Shown piece after piece: positions 46,133 through 56,794 of a DNA stretch of 64,000 nt. Each line of letters begins with the position of its first letter. Position 1 is the first letter of the stretch. The position numbers were made by a program, and so were the translations under genes. Under the pieces are notes generated by a model, which searched no databases, was not told where the DNA came from, and saw only the letters and a list, made by a program, of their open reading frames with translations. Source of the stretch: Forficula auricularia (Eukaryota; Arthropoda; Insecta; Dermaptera; Forficulidae); NCBI GenBank assembly GCA_024734495.1, contig JALMQS010000889.1:205378-269377 (forward strand), written 5' to 3'.

Positions 46133-46439
46133 TTAGTTTTCATGTAAATTCCAATTAATTCAATAAATAATAAATAATATACATTTACCTTGCTTTTTTT
46201 ACTTTATCCAATGAAAAGCATGGGTAAAGTATTGTAATCGCTCTCGCGCCAAGCGGGACTTCAAAGGGTCCTCAGGTAAAGACTACGGAACCCATGGACT
46301 CAATTAAGGTCACAAATTGTAGTATTCAATTAGGTTGAATTTTAGCACGTGACGGTTTTGCCAAAAATTACCAGGGATCTCGTCGAGAGGCCAAAATGTG
46401 CCATTTTTTTTGGAAGTGCGTGGGGATGGATGGATGGCT

Positions 46440-46860
46440 TGAGTTGTTTACCATAAATGAATTTAGTCTTTTGATTTTAAGTCGATTCTTTCCACGTTAT
46501 CAGTTTTATTCCGTTTCCTCCATGTCTTCAGCAATGGTTACCAATAATAATCGAAGCGTCAAAAACCTAATGTAGAATTGTTATTCCTCAAGAATTAGAT
46601 GAGAATCGATCACTACTTTTGATTGTAACTCGATTCCTCCATGTCTTCAGCAATGGTTACCAATAATAACCGAAACGTCAAAATTCAATGTAGAATGGTT
46701 ATTCTTCGACTATTAAATGAGAATCGATCATTATTTTTTACTTAAAGTCAACATGAACTGCAAATAGCAAGTCGATATCTGATTAATAATAAAGGAATAA
46801 ACATATTAATATTTCAAATGAATTTGGATAAAGTTTAGCAACGATCCGTTGCAGTTTATT
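46440..46860. repeat. Degenerate tandem repeat (units about 110-120 bp)
   Basis: Two to three units with 'CCATGTCTTCAGCAATGG' and then the unique downstream sequence 'ATGAACTGCAAATAGCAAG', all shared with 24960-25325. Confidence 0.6.
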
Positions 46861-46948
46861 TGCTTTTTAGAATGTAGGGTTAACAGCGACCTACGCAAAA
46901 ATATTTTGGGGTAATGGCTAAAAAAGTTCCCCGACCTCTGGTTTATAT

Positions 46949-47788
46949 GGTTTGGAAAGTAATTGTATTCTTTACATTTATTCAGATAATAAATTCTATT
47001 TGAGAAATTTGATAACTTCTTATTTAGTGAATTAATCAAATAAATAATAATAATTAAATAAAATTATTGTCTTTTATTAGTTTGTGTCTAAAAAATACCT
47101 TTCAATTTAAAAATTGAGTCACTTAAGTTCTGGAAGAATTTTATAATGAATATATTTAATATTAATGTACTCTAATTAAAATGTTCAGCGTAGATACTTG
47201 ATAGCTAAACTTAATATTGATAGATATTAATGTAATAAAATGAATCAATAATTCCATTGGCCCGGTCGAGAGTAACATTTATTTGCCAATGGGGAGCCAG
47301 ATTGAGCCTTGATTCTCGCATTCTGCACGGAATATTCAAGGGTGAAATTTCAAGACGAAGGTATTTACCGAGGGCGGGTTTTAAAGGATTGTAGGAATCG
47401 GTTAAGTGGGCGTCTGGGCTTGGGAATCCCCCCCCCCCGAGGGGGAGAGAGGCAGAGGGGGATGCTCAGCCAGGGATAACAAGATGCTCAGCCACGGGTA
47501 CAAACTACAGTTCAAAACTTTTTACTAGATGAAGAGACACTAAGCTTTGATTAGAAGAAAAAGTGAAAAATCATCCTCTTATCCGAAAAGATTAAATTTT
47601 TACATTTATTTATTTTAAGAAAAAAAAAAAAAAAAAAAAGGAAAAATAATGAAAATATTATTTCATAAGGAGAAATCAATGAGGTTGTCCTCTGCTTGAT
47701 GCAAATAAATTTTTATTTGTTTATTTAAAGCCTTTTTGATTGCAATTATTATTATTATTTTTTTACATTTAATTTGATGGAATCATGC
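46949..47788. other. No gene; GC-richer block and a retrozyme tail
   Basis: 47250-47510 is less AT-rich with C10 and G-rich runs and 'GATGCTCAGCCA' twice. 47665-47708 has the retrozyme tail 'ATGAGGTTGTCCTCTGCTTG'. Confidence 0.45.
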
Positions 47789-47796
47789 CCTTAGGG

Positions 47797-48005
47797 CAGT
47801 GATCTCCAAAGTGGGGTACGCAGAAAATTCTAGGGGAAAGATTTCTCTTCAAAATACTTTATGTCGTCTTGTAATTCATCAATTGCATTTAGATATATAC
47901 CATATATTGTTTCATTTAAAATAAATAAATAAAAAAAAACATGACTTGATATTTAGCATTTTTTCCGTTCATTTTCTGAAAAAAAAAGAATCATTTTTGT
48001 ACACA

Positions 48006-48036
<31 letters not shown>

Positions 48037-48105
48037 TGGGGGAAGTACAATTTATGATTATTTTCGTCATAAGGGTACGCGGTCAAAAAACTTTGGAGAC
48101 CACTG
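47797..48105. mobile_element. hAT-type MITE (309 bp), perfect 8-bp target duplication
   Basis: CCTTAGGG at 47789-47796 and 48106-48113. Ends CAGTGATCTCCAAAGTGGGG and CTTTGGAGACCACTG, with a (CA)n run at 48001-48036. Confidence 0.85.
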
Positions 48106-48174
48106 CCTTAGGGCATAGGCCTCTCCAAAAATATAAATAAATTCAAATCTTTTATAAAAAACGATCTTGAAACG

Positions 48175-48245
48175 TTTATTTAAAATCCAAACGTTTCTGG
48201 AGAATTTCTCCCTTTATCAATGGAATTTTAAGAACTTTGAAAAAT
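48175..48245 (-). ncRNA. Hammerhead-like motif with a compensatory core change
   Basis: Minus strand UUGAUAA, extra A, GGAGA-AAU-UCUCC, GAAA, ACGU, U. C3 and G8 are replaced by U and A, which could still pair. Helix I remains long: UCCA/UGGA, one bulge, AAAA/UUUU and more. Confidence 0.4.
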
Positions 48246-48395
48246 TGAGACGCAAAGTGAGTGCATTCATTGAAATTTCTGGGGGAGGGGGGGTTCAAAG
48301 TTGCAAAATTAGCATCATATGCTGAAAATAAAAACGGTAAAGTTAAATAAATTAAAACAACAAATTTACTTTCACGATTTGAAAATATAGGTATA

Positions 48396-48737
48396 CAGTG
48401 AAACCCCTCAAATCCGAACTAATTGGGACTGTAGCCTGTTTGGATTTCAATTTGTTCGGATTAGCCGAAAGCTGGTTGTTTGGATATCTTATTGAAGAAA
48501 ATGGTTCTCTTTCTTTCCTTGAGAAGCTGAAGAAAGTTACAAAAATGACATTATTTACTGTGTTGCACAATCGTGGCAAAATACAAGTGTGACCTTACTG
48601 CGGAGATCTTGGAAGAAGCTTTGGCCTAGCCTCGAGTTCGAGAAAACACCTACCCAAACTTAAATTTGTCCAAAAAAACTCGTTCGGATTTTCCGGGATT
48701 TCGGATTTCCGGGGTTCGGGTTTGAAAGGTTTTACTG
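48396..48737. mobile_element. Tc1/pogo-type MITE (342 bp)
   Basis: CAGTGAAACCCCTCAAATCC at the left and GGTTCGGGTTTGAAAGG...TTTTACTG at the right, next to TA on both sides. Inner repeats 'TTCGGATT' recur. The short open frame inside has no transposase motif. Confidence 0.7.
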
Positions 48738-48807
48738 TATATATAAATAATTATTTATTTGTTAGAGACGATAGTTTCGTAAGTTTGAACTTAATCATCA
48801 ATCTTTT

Positions 48808-48950
48808 TAACCGAGTTCAAAAAAAGAGGAGGTTATTAATTCATCGGAATCTTTTTTTAAGATGTTCGTCGATTTCTCTTTGCCATGCGGACCGATTTCG
48901 ATGACTTTTTTTATTGGAAAGGGGGTACCTTCAGATTGGTCCTATATTAT
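48808..48950 (+). repeat. Dispersed repeat beginning ACCGAGTTCAAAAAAAG
   Basis: Third, shorter copy of the family at 34538 and 40333. Confidence 0.55.
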
Positions 48951-49054
48951 TATTTAGAAATATTCTATCTGTTATTTCGCTTGGTTTGTAATACCCGATT
49001 GAATGTAGGTAAATTCATTTTGTTGTAATAGCAAGCTGATTACATAACAAATGA

Positions 49055-49774
49055 CATAGAGAAACAAAGAGGTTGTCCTCTGCTTGATGCAAATAAACAT
49101 ACACACATATATATCGAGATGATATATATGTATATATATTAATTATTTATTTGTTTGAGACTATAGTTTCGAAGACTTGGTCTTCATCATCAGTCTTTTT
49201 ACTTTATTTAATTATAAATGTTGTTTTTCATGTAGTCAATATCGTATGGATATTGAAAATGTGATGTTCTTTTGCTGGTTGGCAGCTTAGAATTAAAGAC
49301 ATTCTTTTGGTTCACATTTAAATATAACCATATGTTTCTCTTTCTCCTTGTTTTACAAAGAGATAGGCTGACAATGGAAGGGGGTTTGTTTTTCTTTTTT
49401 CTTTTATCTTTTGTTAGCAAACATCTTAAGCAAATTGCTATTTGATAATTCAATTTGGCTGTTCAAACAAAGTTTTGAATTTTTATTGAATGATTTCAAA
49501 ATTTCTAACGATTCAATTTGAAACGATTGAAAGGCTGCGTGTTTATGTGACATTGGTCGATATTGACTCCATGAAAAACAACATTTATAATTAAAAAAGA
49601 TGAAGACCAAGTCTTCGAAACTATAGTCTCAAACAAATAAATAATATATATATACAGATATATCATCTCGATATATATGTGTGTATGTTTATTTGCATCA
49701 AGCAGAGGACAACCTCTTTGTTTCTCTTTGTGAATCAACAACTCTGCTACTCTCGGCAACACAAAAACTTTTCA
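49055..49774. mobile_element. Retrozyme foldback of 720 bp with 16-bp target duplication
   Basis: ATTACATAACAAATGA flanks it at 49039-49054 and 49775-49790, so arms and spacer came in as one unit. Inverted arms 49060-49245 and 49555-49737 share AGAGGTTGTCCTCTGCTTG, TATATATCGAGATGATATA and the hammerhead region; a 300-bp spacer differs from other copies. The right arm lost CUGAUGA. It ends with the CTGCTACTCTCGGC tail and AAAACTTTTCAA. Confidence 0.75.
49148..49205 (-). ncRNA. Hammerhead ribozyme-like motif, covarying helix II
   Basis: Minus strand CUGAUGA, extra U, GAAGAC-CAA-GUCUUC, GAAA, ACUAUAGU, C. Compared with GAGGGC/GCCCUC of the other copies, paired positions in helix II changed on both sides. 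Helix I is the weakest of the set. Confidence 0.6.
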
Positions 49775-49790
49775 ATTACATAACAAATGA

Positions 49791-51499
49791 TTGAAAAGCC
49801 CTTGCTTATGCTATGAACCTTCCATTTATTCAAGTATAATCTATGATAATACATTTTTCTCAAACAATAAATAATGATTTACACAATATCCTGTCGATTG
49901 ATGAACTTATATATATTCAAAAAAGTTTTATCTTTTCCCCCGTAATTATTACCAATGATTATTTACATTCGATTTGTCCTGTGCACGTTTTCCATTCGTT
50001 TTGTTAAATACAAAAGCCCCTCTCTCTTTCTGCTTGGTATTTATGAATAAATAACCTCTGATGGAATATTTCTACCTTCGATTAGATTAAATTATTATTT
50101 TTACCCAGATTTCATTTATTAGTCAAATGAATAGGACCCAGCCGCTCAAGGCACTTAATCATACGCCGAAACATTTTTGTTATTTAATCGAAAATCAAAA
50201 ATCAATAGACAATGCTTGTCATTTTATTATATAAAACTGATGGGGAAAAAGAGAGAAAATTATATCATAAATAGCCATGCTCAAATTATTATTAGCCATT
50301 AGGACGGGGCAAATAAAAGAGATATTTGTTTAATCTCATTTTCAGGGTTTTGTTTAAAATTAATACGGTACCTAACTAGTATCGCTACACTGTCTAACAC
50401 AACATTATAATTCGAAAAATAAATAAAACACAAACTTGAAATTTATGTTTGTTCCCCCCCCCCCCCTGAAATTAAAGGTCGAAAGTACTAGTCATAGAGT
50501 AATATCGAGTGGAAGGATACCGTATATCGAAAAAGCGCTCTCTAGCGACTGCAGGGCGAAAACTCTTAGTTCTTAAGAGCTATCCAAAGACCATAGAACA
50601 TTCAAAGCCTTTGTCATAGATACGTACACTTTATGTTATATACAGGGTGGGGCAAAAGTAATGGCCCCGTTTTGAGGAGGAATAAAAAAAACTGCACGAT
50701 TACAATACTTGACCATACCCTGTATGATAATGTAAAAATGATGTTGGTATTCGAAAAGTTCACCTGACTGAAATTTTTTTCCCATGATTCAAAGACTTTA
50801 AAATTTTTAAGAAATTTCGAATAGAAGATAAAATTAATTACGTATGAAAAATAAAAATTGAATTTTTCGGTTATGTTTTCTCAGTATTTAAGTAAATAAA
50901 ATTTGAATACAAATTTTATCAACATCCTATAAGAATACATGTTAAAATTTGCGAACTTTAAACTGTCTTAATTATTAAAAGGTGTAGTGAATGGATTCCA
51001 AATTTTTATGGTAGCTTCAACATGGTAAAAATAATATTTTGTAAATTTCCAAAATCCTGTCTACAGTTTGATATACCTCCAGAACATCCTTAAGCACAAT
51101 GAGAAAAAAAATAGTTTATTTGAACAACCAATTGTTTTGTTTTGATTCAACTGCATGATTCACTTTTTCAACAACTTAATAATTAGTTTAATGATAAAAT
51201 TTATCAAAATATTTCACAAAATTGAGACCGGCTTATATAAAATATGTTTTTAAATAAATTCTTGATTATTTTTTATTCTATTAAATGAATAAGGGCTTTG
51301 ATAAAAACAATTATAAAACGTTTATTAATAATGCTAACGCTTAGGAAAAACAAAATATGTTAAAAATCAGCTCAAAATACCTCTTTGAAAAAATGACCTG
51401 ACCAACCCATTGTCTGTGTGAATACAAAAGTAAAAAGAAAACTTTTTCAAGTGCCTAAACTTAGCCCCACTTCTCAAGTTCCTTTGCCTGTAAATAATT
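49791..51499. other. AT-rich stretch, no gene; one half of a long-range inverted repeat
   Basis: 50490-50625 is the reverse complement of 55390-55515 ('AGCGCTCTCTAGCG', 'CTGCAGGGCGAAAA'). 50643-50728 has CAGGGTGGGGCAAAAG and GACCATACCCTG next to TA, probably a very short element. Confidence 0.5.
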
Positions 51500-51645
51500 A
51501 CTTTAAATACTAAAAAAAACAATCAAATTAAAATTACTCGAAGAGACCCTGTAAGATCGATTTATCGACCCAAAAAACGCCTAGTGCGTGATTTTCATCG
51601 AAATCGGTAGAGCAGTTTTCGAGAAACCGATTATATATTTAGGTA
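51500..51645 (-). mobile_element. Helitron-like 5' end fragment
   Basis: 'CATCGAAATCGGTAGAGCAG' and TTTTCGAGAAACCGATTATA match the ends at 13275 and 16390. Confidence 0.5.
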
Positions 51646-51654
51646 TATGTTGCA

Positions 51655-52475
51655 GTAAAAACGCGTTTTGCTGAATTCCTTTATAGCAATTAGAGTTTAC
51701 TGATGTTGGATGAGTTTGGTTCAAAGGTCTAGAATATTCATTTTTGACCTTCCGCCTCATTTCGTGTTTATTTTCAAAAATTTTTTAAACAAAATGTCAA
51801 AAATTACATCCTCTACAACTTTTATTCTAATTTTTGACATTTTTACTAAAAACCCGTTTTTTAGTAAGAACGCGTTCTTACTAGTTAAAACGCGTTTCGC
51901 TGAATACCTTTATAACAAGTAGAGTTTACTGATGTTGGTTGAGTTTGGTTCAAAGCTCTAGAATATTCATTTTCGACCTTCCTCCTCATTTCGTGTGTTT
52001 ATTTTCAAAATTTTTAAACAAAAATGTCAAAAATTATATCCTCTACAACTTTTCTTCTGATTTTTGACATTTTTACTAAAAACCCGTTTTTTAATAAGAA
52101 CGGGTTCTTACTAGTTAAAACCCGTTTCACCGAATACCTATGTGGCAACTAGAGTTTATTTATGTTGGTTCAGTTTGGTTCAAAGGTTTAGAATCTTCAT
52201 TTTTTGGGAGTTTATTTTCAAAATTTTTTCAACGAAAATGTCAAAAATTACATTCTTTAGAACTTTGCTTCTAATTTTTGATATTTTCGTATAAATTTTT
52301 TTGAAAATAAACACCCAAAATGAGGCGGAAGGTCAAAAATGAATATTCTAGACCTTTGAACCAAACTCAACCAACATCAGTAAACTCTAGTTGCCACAAA
52401 GGTATTCATTGAAACGCGTTTTAATTAGTGAGAACCCGTTCTTATAAAAAACGGGCTTTTACTGCAACATATATA
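51655..52475. repeat. 230-bp tandem repeat, three units plus an inverted unit
   Basis: 'AGAGTTTAcTgATGTTGG' recurs at 51692, 51921 and 52151; the last unit turns back on itself so that 'ACATCAGTAAACTCTAGTTG' appears inverted at 52374. Each unit includes 'AGTAAGAACGsGTTCTTACT', a GC-bearing palindrome. Same family as the foldback at 30735-31335. Confidence 0.7.
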
Positions 52476-53494
52476 TAAGAATAAGAATTTTTCATTTAAT
52501 AATATAAAATTTTAGATACTAATACCTTTTACTAATTATAAATATTCATCGAACTGCATATGAAATCCTTAAAAGAAAACAGGATCTTTATTCTAAGGCT
52601 GGTCTTATTACTTTTCCAATTTTATTACTTACTTATTTTACTTATTTAACCCGTAATTTCTACTTCTCCGTTTCCATTTTCATTTGGTGAGGTTGTTTCA
52701 CTTTTTTATGTGTTTCTGGAGTTTTTCCCACTTCAGTACTTTTTCCGGGTAACGGCCATCGTCTATTCTAGTTATGTAACCAAGCCATATGTGTTGTTTT
52801 TTGCACCTGGTCAAATATCTTTCTCTTTCTCTTTTCAACCCCATTATCTTTTTTACTTGTTTTACTCGACATTCTTGGAAAACTTGCCTTTCAGCATCCT
52901 GTATTTTTTTACTCGTTGCTTTTCTTTTTCAACAATTTGAAAATATGGTATAAATATCTTTGTTAAAACAAAATGATTTAATTTTAAATATTAAGGTAGT
53001 TGTATCGCGACAATAGTAGAAAAAAGTTAATGCTAGAGTATATAGTACAGACAATAAGGATTCATAATTTATAAGCCCAAAACTTTTTTGCTGTTTTTGT
53101 ACCGATTCTAGCCAATCCCGCTCTCGTTTGACAAATCTGGCAACACTGTCTGAGCTTGTATATATTTTATCATAGAAATGTCAGATAAAATACATTATAA
53201 AGGAAGATTTATATAACAAAAGTTTTTAATAAGCGATTGAAAACTGTTGCGACAATGGCTGAGGCGAAAAATGGTCAAAAAGTACTAAAGTTAACCCACT
53301 TTTTAGGTTAAATAAATGCGTTGTTGCCAGCTTGTTTTTAATGTAAATGTGTCATTATACATTTTTAATTATTTCTTCATTATTTTCTCAGAAACTGTGT
53401 TGTAACTATAAATCAAAATTGTCTTAAAATATGTATTAGTTATTGTTTAATGTTGGTTTAGTTTTTTATAACAATTGTAAAAAGGTTTCTTAAT
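52476..53494. other. AT-rich stretch, no gene seen
   Basis: The F/Y-rich open frame near 52710 is a translation of T-rich sequence. Confidence 0.6.
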
Positions 53495-53496
53495 TA

Positions 53497-54414
53497 CCAA
53501 GTGTACCGGAAAGTCATTACTGGTTTTTCCAACAGATGTCGCTAGGCTTAAGTATGCAATGTTATGATTTGACACATAAGCATTTTATTCTACTGACATC
53601 AAGCTTCAAAGCTATACATGTTATATTTTGCGAAAGTAACACCTTCATAGATTTATACCTCTTTGAAAATGTCAAGTTTCATGCCTGAAAACGTGCATTT
53701 GCGGCACGCATTACTTTTCTTATTTAATCAAAAGAAAAAAGCCGCTGAAAGTCATCGTTTGCTGGTAGAAACTTACGGTGAGCATGCTTTAACCTTAAAA
53801 ACATGTGAGGTGTGGTTTCGAAAATTCAAAAGTGGTGATTTCGATGTGCAAGATAAAGAACGTTCTGGTAGACCAAAAAAGTTTGAAGATGCGAAACTAC
53901 AGGAGTTATTGGATGAAGACCCAACCCAAACTCAAAAACAATTGAAAAAACAATACACCGACAACAAATGATCAGTTTGAACCATGCATTGATCGAAAAC
54001 GTCCAGAATAGGCCCGAAGACACGGTAAAGTGATTTTACAACACGATAACGCGCCGTCTCATAAAAGCAAAACCGGTCAAGGAAGCGTTGAAAGCACTTG
54101 GGTGGGACATATTATCGCACCCGCCGTACTCTCCAGACCTTGCCCCGTCCGACTATCAACTTTTCGCATCGATGGGACACGCGCTTGCAGAGCAGCACTT
54201 CGCCAATTTCGAAGAAGTTAGAAAATGGCTCGATGAATGGTTTTGCTCAAAGGACAAACAGTTTTTTTGGGATGGCATCCATAAATTGCCAGAAAGATGG
54301 GCAAGATGTATAGAATCAAATGGCCAATACTTTGAATAAATAAATTTTCCATTTTCTTAAAAATTGCGTAGTTTTTTTTCGAAAAAACCGGTAATGACTT
54401 TCCGGTACACCTAG
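53497..54414 (+). mobile_element. Internally deleted mariner element, second family
   Basis: Ends CCAAGTGTACCGGAAAGTC and the reverse complement of GACTTTCCGGTACACCTAG, next to TA on both sides (53495-53496, 54415-54416). About 0.92 kb, carrying a transposase remnant. Confidence 0.85.
53669..54339 (+). pseudogene. mariner transposase, internal deletion, frameshifts
   Basis: 53669-53950 encodes the N-terminal helix-turn-helix domain (HALLFLFNQKKKAAESH, CEVWFRKFKSGDFD, the SGRPKKF linker). After a deletion the sequence resumes in the catalytic domain: HDNAPSH (second catalytic Asp) near 54040, then HPPYSPDLAPSDYQLF with the third Asp, HFANFEEVRKWL and the C-terminal WARCIESNGQYFE before the stop at 54337-54339. 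The first Asp is missing, and one stop and frame changes lie between 53970 and 54090. It differs from the transposase at 26350 in sequence and ends; it resembles mariners of the mori type. Confidence 0.85.
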
Positions 54415-54416
54415 TA

Positions 54417-55509
54417 TAATTAAATATGTATGTAAACTTTCCGATATCTCGTATAGTGCAATGTATAATAGTCTGAAAAACTCTATCTTTGGAATTTAAT
54501 ATCTCGGTAACTATATTTTTCATAAATTTCATTTTGCCACCAATCGATACAGAAGTATTTAAATAATATTCGGTCTAAATTTCAAAAAAATTTCAAGAAA
54601 ACCCATAATATGGGAAACAACTACCTTAAACGAATATTGTTAGCTTAAAAACCAATTACTTTCCCGATTGAAGCTAAAAATAGCATTACCATTTGAAACT
54701 ACTTAGTGTATGTATATGTTAATGATCAGACAATTTATTTATTTATTCTCTTTCGTCTCTGTAGTGCAAATAATGTATCCATCCTTGGGTTATTTTCGCA
54801 TCAGCTAGCTTTAATTTGAACAAATTAAACTATTGTTTAAATTAAGGGTTTGTTTAGTTTTTGTGGACATAATTAAGTTAAACAATCAGAATATCTCCTC
54901 TAAGAGAATTTGTAAAAACACCATTAATAAATAGAGAGCGACTGCGATTTATGCAACTCGACAATGTTACTTTTTTGGACATTAAAGAGATTAATAAATA
55001 TATCTGTTATGTCATTCTCTTTCTGGATTTAGATACCCAAGATAACTCTAGGACAGAAAAGATCGTAGAAAAGTTCATTCTCGTGCTAAAGGGTTTGAAA
55101 TTTCACAAAACAGAATTGGACAGATTAGTTCAGTTAAATTGTGCTACAAAAGGGCCGCTAGTTGGAAAATTTTGGGGTAGTTTTGATCATAGAGTGGAAG
55201 GGTCCATAAGGAGCCAATGTATTTTAGCGTGTACGAGTTACAGAGCTCTCTGGTGAGACCAGGGCGAGAACATTGGGCGGGAACCTCTCTTCCGGGCAAA
55301 TTTTGGTGACGTCACAAACAGGTAATGGGTGATTCGAAATATTTTATCAAGAATAAAAAATGCGCTTATATATATTTATAACACAAATGGTATGTATCTT
55401 TTAACTATGACAAAGGCTTTGAAAGTTCTATAATCTTTAGATAGCTTTTAAGAATTTTCGCCCTGCAGACGCTAGAGAGCGCTTTTCGATCTATGGAAGC
55501 CTTACTCTA
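54417..55509. other. No confident gene; one 101-codon open frame
   Basis: 54951-55256 (+) is open with an ATG start and mixed composition (YVILFLDLDTQ, KIVEKFILVLKGLKF) but has no motif I recognise and no splice or promoter context. 55390-55515 is the partner of the inverted repeat at 50490. Confidence 0.35.
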
Positions 55510-55995
55510 TGGTTTTGATTTCTTTTATCCTATATGTTTTTTGGTGTGCTGAATCCGAATCTGAGGTTTGCTAACAAAATTTCGTGACGGAACATTGTAA
55601 AAAATTCAAAAAAAGGCAAACAATCTTTTTGCCTATAACTCGAAAACTATTAACTTTTCGTAAATAATCTTTCTACACAAAATGAAATTATACATAAAAT
55701 TTGCTACAAATTTTATCATTTAGGTTTTTTTCTCCGACCAACTGTTCGGGCTCAAGGGCTAGATGAAAATTGGCGTATTTTAATTATCTCCGCAAAAACT
55801 CACTTTTTTCACTCCAAAATTAAAATTTATTATTAAAGGCTGTCAATTAGTGAATTACTCCCAATGTTCCGTTAGGAAATTTTGTTAGCAAACCTCAGAT
55901 TCGGATTCAGCACACCAAAAAACATATAGAAAGGAAGAAATCAAAACTACCCCAAAACTTTCCCAGGTAAAAAGACAATTTTACTGGAGGATATT
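55510..55995. repeat. TAGTCCAG-family foldback, short derivative
   Basis: 'GTGTGCTGAATCCGAATCTGAGG' type sequence (about 55544) is inverted at 55897-55925, and 'ACCCCAAAACTTTCC' marks the right arm. Confidence 0.55.
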
Positions 55996-56726
55996 GTATT
56001 TTGGAGTTTCTAGCTTTTCAGATTGTTAAAAATTGAAAACAATCTAGTATGAGAAGCTCATGAATTGTTGTAATTGATTGATGAGTTGAAATTTGGCATC
56101 ACTTATTTTTGTTTTATCTTTATCCGGAATTTCTGACTCAAATAGTTTTCAGAAAATACCTGAATCCCTCAAATTTACACAGAGCATACTGAGTCTTAAA
56201 AAGTTCCCACCCCTTTTATATAAATTTATATATTAATATTAGTATAATATTAATACGAGTATTAGTGTTGTTATTCACAATGGCAAATTGGTCCAAACAT
56301 GTTTTCGAGTTCATTTAAAATATGTTTTAATTATATTATATAATATTACTATTTAGTAAATTCCTTGAATATTTTATTAATTATGAATGCTTGGGATTTT
56401 CATTAATTATTTATTCACAGAAATACTTCTGTTTAATAGAAATGAATATTCATTTGGTCTAAATGTAATTGCCTCTATTCTTATGTAAATTATGCAAAAA
56501 CTATGGGCATTACTCGATAAGCCCATGCCTAGAATTGAATTAAAGCCAAAATTTCCAATTACCTCCCTCATTATAGTGAAAAATGTCTGGAATGTGAAAT
56601 AAATAATTTTCAATCTTGTCGATATTCTAATACACACACTAATTAAGAATGAACTGTCAAAGAAACTTCAATCTTGTGCTAAAATACTTGTGTTATCAAT
56701 AAATTCAATTAAATTTTATTTTTCAG
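55996..56726. other. AT-rich stretch, no gene seen
   Basis: Possible intron upstream of the exon candidate at 56727. Confidence 0.5.
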
Positions 56727-56794
56727 GTCTACAAATCATCTGCTGGTTGAATCTATTAAGCCATCTCTACAACCGTTCATCTTAACCGAGAAAT
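56727..56794 (+). CDS. Candidate 68-bp coding exon, unidentified gene
   Basis: Acceptor TTTTATTTTTCAG and a strong donor GTAAGTAC. Entered in phase 2 it is open and reads STNHLLVESIKPSLQPF then ILTEK. That phase matches the end of the exon at 9742, so both could belong to one plus-strand gene with a very long intron. Another phase gives an early stop. No homology recognised. Confidence 0.35.

Larger units (their letters stand above)
45446..46940. mobile_element. hAT-type element, family G copy 2, with two retrozymes
   Basis: Perfect 8-bp duplication GTTTATAT at 45438-45445 and 46941-46948. Ends CAGCGGTCGGAGAACCG and TTCCCCGACCTCTG. The interior includes retrozymes at 45709-45943 and 45957-46132 and the tandem repeat 46440-46860. 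Confidence 0.85.

Noticed and set aside
54951..55256. 101-codon open frame as a gene.
   Set aside because: No motif, splice signal or conservation argument; it is noted only as unexplained.
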